NCBI GenBank assembly: GCA_900475325.1
Contig: LS483371.1
Coordinates: forward strand, 310,001 to 374,000
Direction: 5' to 3'
From: Paucimonas lemoignei
Lineage (GTDB): Bacteria; Pseudomonadota; Gammaproteobacteria; Pseudomonadales; Pseudomonadaceae
DNA length: 64,000 nt
Shown: positions 61,875 to 64,000 of the stretch, piece after piece
Numbering within the stretch: position 1 is the first letter of the stretch
Layout of the letters: the number at the start of each line of letters is the position of its first letter
Program-made: the position numbers and the translations under genes
The notes under the pieces: model-generated
Seen by the model: the letters and a program-made list of their open reading frames with translations, nothing else
What the model was told of the DNA's origin: nothing
Databases searched by the model: none

Positions 61875-62075
61875 ATGCACATTCAGTTGAACGGTGAACC
61901 CTTTGAACTGCCCGATGGCGAGACCGTCCTGGCATTGCTGACCCGCCTCGATCTTGTCGGGCGTCGGGTCGCAGTCGAGCTGAACCTGGACATTGTCCCG
62001 CGCAGCCAGCATGAGTCCACGGCGCTGCGCGAAGGCGATCAGGTCGAAGTCGTCCACGCCATCGGCGGCGGCTAG
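61875..62075 (+). CDS. thiS: Sulphur carrier protein ThiS
   Basis: 66 aa, ubiquitin-like: MHIQLNGEPFELPDGETVLALLTRLDL, RRVAVELNLDIVPRSQHESTALREGDQVEVVHAIGGG. The C-terminal GG is the thiocarboxylate site. It supplies sulphur for the thiazole ring. No TPP riboswitch is recognisable before it. Confidence 0.95.
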   Translation: MHIQLNGEPFELPDGETVLALLTRLDLVGRRVAVELNLDIVPRSQHESTALREGDQVEVVHAIGGG

Positions 62076-62129
62076 TCATCGGCGGGATCGATTTCCACGG
62101 CAAGACCTCAACTTCCAAGAGGATTTCCA

Positions 62130-62924
62130 ATGAGCAACGTTCGCAGCGACAAGCCGTTTATCCTGGCCGGTCGGACTTTCGAGTCGCGCCTGCTGGTGGG
62201 TACCGGCAAGTACGTGGACATGGAGCAGACCCGGCTGGCCATCGAAGCCTCGGGTGCCGAAATTGTCACGGTCGCGGTACGCCGCACCAACCTGGGCCAG
62301 AACCCGGGCGAGCCGAACCTGCTGGATATCCTCCCGCCGGATCGCTACACCATCCTGCCAAACACTGCGGGTTGCTTCGACGCCATTGAAGCGGTGCGCA
62401 CCTGCCGTCTGGCCCGTGAGCTGCTCGATGGCAAGAATCTGGTGAAGCTTGAAGTCCTGGCCGATCAGAAGACTCTGTTCCCCAACGTGATCGAAACCCT
62501 CAAGGCCGCTGAAACGCTGGTCAAGGAAGGTTTCGATGTGATGGTTTACACCAGCGATGACCCGATCATTGCGCGCCAGCTCGCGGAGATCGGCTGCATC
62601 GCGATCATGCCGCTTGCTGGTCTGATTGGCAGTGGTCTGGGGATCTGCAACCCGTACAACCTGCAGATCATCCTGGAAGAAACCAAAGTCCCGGTGCTGG
62701 TTGATGCCGGTGTCGGTACCGCATCCGATGCCACCATCGCGATGGAACTGGGGTGTGAAGCGGTGCTGATGAACTCGGCCATCGCCCACGCACAGGACCC
62801 GATCCTGATGGGTGCAGCCATGAAGCACGCGGTGATTGCCGGTCGCATGGCTTACCTCGCCGGCCGCATGCCGAAAAAACTCTATGCCAGCGCGTCCTCT
62901 CCGCTGGATGGTCTGATCAAGTAA
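62130..62924 (+). CDS. thiG: Thiazole synthase ThiG
   Basis: 264 aa. [138 protein letters not shown] barrel with the catalytic Lys near the VRR/KLEV strands. With ThiS it makes the thiazole of thiamine. It follows thiS by 54 nt and trmB follows it by about 10 nt. Confidence 0.97.
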   Translation: MSNVRSDKPFILAGRTFESRLLVGTGKYVDMEQTRLAIEASGAEIVTVAVRRTNLGQNPGEPNLLDILPPDRYTILPNTAGCFDAIEAVRTCRLARELLDGKNLVKLEVLADQKTLFPNVIETLKAAETLVKEGFDVMVYTSDDPIIARQLAEIGCIAIMPLAGLIGSGLGICNPYNLQIILEETKVPVLVDAGVGTASDATIAMELGCEAVLMNSAIAHAQDPILMGAAMKHAVIAGRMAYLAGRMPKKLYASASSPLDGLIK

Positions 62925-62934
62925 GAGCCCGTTG

Positions 62935-63669
62935 ATGACTGATTCGCACGTTCCAAACCCAGAGCTGCCTGTTGCCGAAGAAGGCGAAGAGCGCCAGCAC
63001 CGCCGTATCAAGAGTTTCGTGATGCGTGCCGGCCGCATGACCGAAGGCCAGCAGCGTGGTCTGGACCAGGGCCGTCCGCTGTACGTGTTGCCGCTGACTG
63101 ATGCGCCAGTGGATTACGATCAGGTCTTCGGTCGCTCGGCCCCGCGTACGCTGGAAATCGGCTTCGGCATGGGCCATTCCCTGCTGGAGATGGCGGCCGC
63201 TGCGCCGGATCAGGATTTCATCGGTGTTGAGGTTCATTACCCAGGCGTTGGTGCCTTGCTCAATGGCGTGCTGACACAGGGCCTGACCAACGTGCGGGTC
63301 TACGATTGCGATGCGATCGAAGTGCTCAACCGCTGCATCGCCGACAACAGCCTCGATCGCCTGATGCTGTTTTTCCCGGATCCGTGGCACAAGAGTCGCC
63401 ACCACAAACGCCGCATCGTGCAGCCTGCGTTCGCTGAGCTGGTGCGCAGCAAGCTGAAAGTGGGCGGTGTTCTGCACATGGCGACCGACTGGGAACCCTA
63501 TGCCGAATTCATGCTGGAAGTGATGAACGTCGCGCCGGGTTATCGCAACCAGGCTGAAGACGGCAAGTGCGTCCCGCGCCCTGCCGAGCGCCCGATCACC
63601 AAGTTCGAACGCCGTGGCGAGCGTTTGGGGCACGGGGTGTGGGATTTGAAGTTTGAGAAGGTGGATTAA
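62935..63669 (+). CDS. trmB: tRNA (guanine(46)-N7)-methyltransferase TrmB
   Basis: 244 aa from ATG 62935, about 10 nt after thiG; a TTG 3 nt upstream is an alternative start. [16 protein letters not shown] (SAM site), [36 protein letters not shown] (family signature DPWxKxRHxKRR) and [16 protein letters not shown]. It methylates G46 in tRNA. Apparent third gene of a thiS-thiG-trmB operon. Confidence 0.96.
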   Translation: MTDSHVPNPELPVAEEGEERQHRRIKSFVMRAGRMTEGQQRGLDQGRPLYVLPLTDAPVDYDQVFGRSAPRTLEIGFGMGHSLLEMAAAAPDQDFIGVEVHYPGVGALLNGVLTQGLTNVRVYDCDAIEVLNRCIADNSLDRLMLFFPDPWHKSRHHKRRIVQPAFAELVRSKLKVGGVLHMATDWEPYAEFMLEVMNVAPGYRNQAEDGKCVPRPAERPITKFERRGERLGHGVWDLKFEKVD

Positions 63670-63681
63670 CTCACACCGAAC

Positions 63682-63818
63682 CCTGTAGGAGCTGCCGAAG
63701 GCTGCGAAGCTATCGGGGCCACCGCTGTGGGACCGGCTTTAGCCGGGAAGACCATGGTTCTAATGCAGCATATGCATCGGGTTCATCGGCCTCTTCCCGG
63801 CTAAAGCCGGTCCCACGT
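63682..63818. repeat. REP half and REP/BIME pair
   Basis: A single CTGTAGGAGCTGCCGAAGG half-site (63682-63710) is followed by an inverted GGACCGGCTTTAGCCGGGAAGA pair (63725-63818), between the convergent ends of trmB and the DUF3392 gene. Confidence 0.8.
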
Positions 63819-63834
63819 CAGAACGGGGTGGTGC

Positions 63835-64000
63835 TTACTTCCTGTCCGCCACCACCCCAATCAACACCAGTACCACCAACAACACCGGCGCAAGGCTGTA
63901 GTTGTTGAACTGGCTGAGCCCGCGAATCACCCAAGGCGTTGCGTAAATCAATGCGGCGCCGCTGCCGAGGGTGACCAGCAAAGCCATCAGCGGAATGCGC
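63835..64000 (-). CDS. DUF3392-like membrane protein (C-terminal fragment)
   Basis: 55 codons to the stop TAA (63835-63837) on the - strand; the N-terminus lies beyond the window. Two membrane-type stretches are visible (PLMALLVTLGSGAALIYATPWVI; SLAPVLLVVLVLIGVVAD) before the ADRK end. This resembles the short DUF3392 proteins found next to trmB in pseudomonads. Position and hydrophobicity support it; the family match is from memory. Confidence 0.7.
   Translation of the reverse strand, partial: RIPLMALLVTLGSGAALIYATPWVIRGLSQFNNYSLAPVLLVVLVLIGVVADRK

Overview
The window is about 60% GC and carries Pseudomonas core genes in a characteristic order: yggT-proC-yggS/pilT, the pyr cluster with an inactive pyrC', ruvX-algH-tonB3-gshB, the pilGHIJ-chpA-chpC chemosensory cluster, ahcY-metF-rhlE2, ftsYEX-rpoH and thiSG-trmB. 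Many intergenic gaps hold paired REP hairpins of the types common in fluorescens/putida-type pseudomonads. pilK and chpB are absent from the pil-chp cluster and pilU does not follow pilT, which also points away from P. aeruginosa. The species is not determined.

Positions 1-15.4 kb are the late half of a P2/HP1-type contractile-tail prophage. The order is end of small terminase (M), head completion (L), tail completion (R, S), sheath, tube, a C4 zinc-finger protein, a lysis cassette (holin, SAR-type endolysin, Rz with embedded Rz1), tail assembly chaperone with a -1 frameshift site, tape measure, baseplate W/J/I-like proteins, a Kelch-propeller tail fibre and its accessory protein, an unrecognised protein, a small baseplate/tail protein, hub (D) and spike (V). 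Most junctions are 1-4 nt stop/start overlaps, so this reads as one late operon. Capsid, large terminase, integrase and regulators lie outside the window.

Positions 15.4-19.1 kb look like the accessory (moron) end of the prophage. They hold a mostly non-coding stretch ending in a 33-codon ORF with its own terminator, a reverse two-gene operon under a near-consensus LexA box, about 1 kb without a convincing gene, and a reverse pair of a DUF4065/Panacea-domain protein and a small two-helix membrane protein that resembles a PanA-type antitoxin-toxin module. tRNA-Thr(TGT) follows with its 3' end facing the prophage.

Positions 19.2-43.1 kb are core genes: a membrane-anchored J-domain protein; YggT, ProC and YggS opposite PilT; an NlpC/P60 hydrolase; a double-TM2 protein; pyrR-pyrB-pyrC'; ruvX-algH-tonB3-gshB; and the Pil-Chp chemosensory system (PilG, PilH, PilI, PilJ, ChpA, ChpC) that governs type IV pili. 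PilT, TonB3 and Pil-Chp are functionally linked through twitching.

Positions 43.1-64 kb continue the core: a hotdog thioesterase; ahcY behind an SAH riboswitch; metF; a RhlE2-type helicase with a long structured leader; YceI with cytochrome b561; a YheT-like hydrolase; rsmD with two M16 peptidase genes; a 272-bp MITE-like palindromic element; ftsY-ftsE-ftsX; rpoH with a probable extracytoplasmic-sigma (AlgU-type) promoter; mtgA; a DUF423 protein; thiS-thiG-trmB; and the end of a DUF3392 gene.
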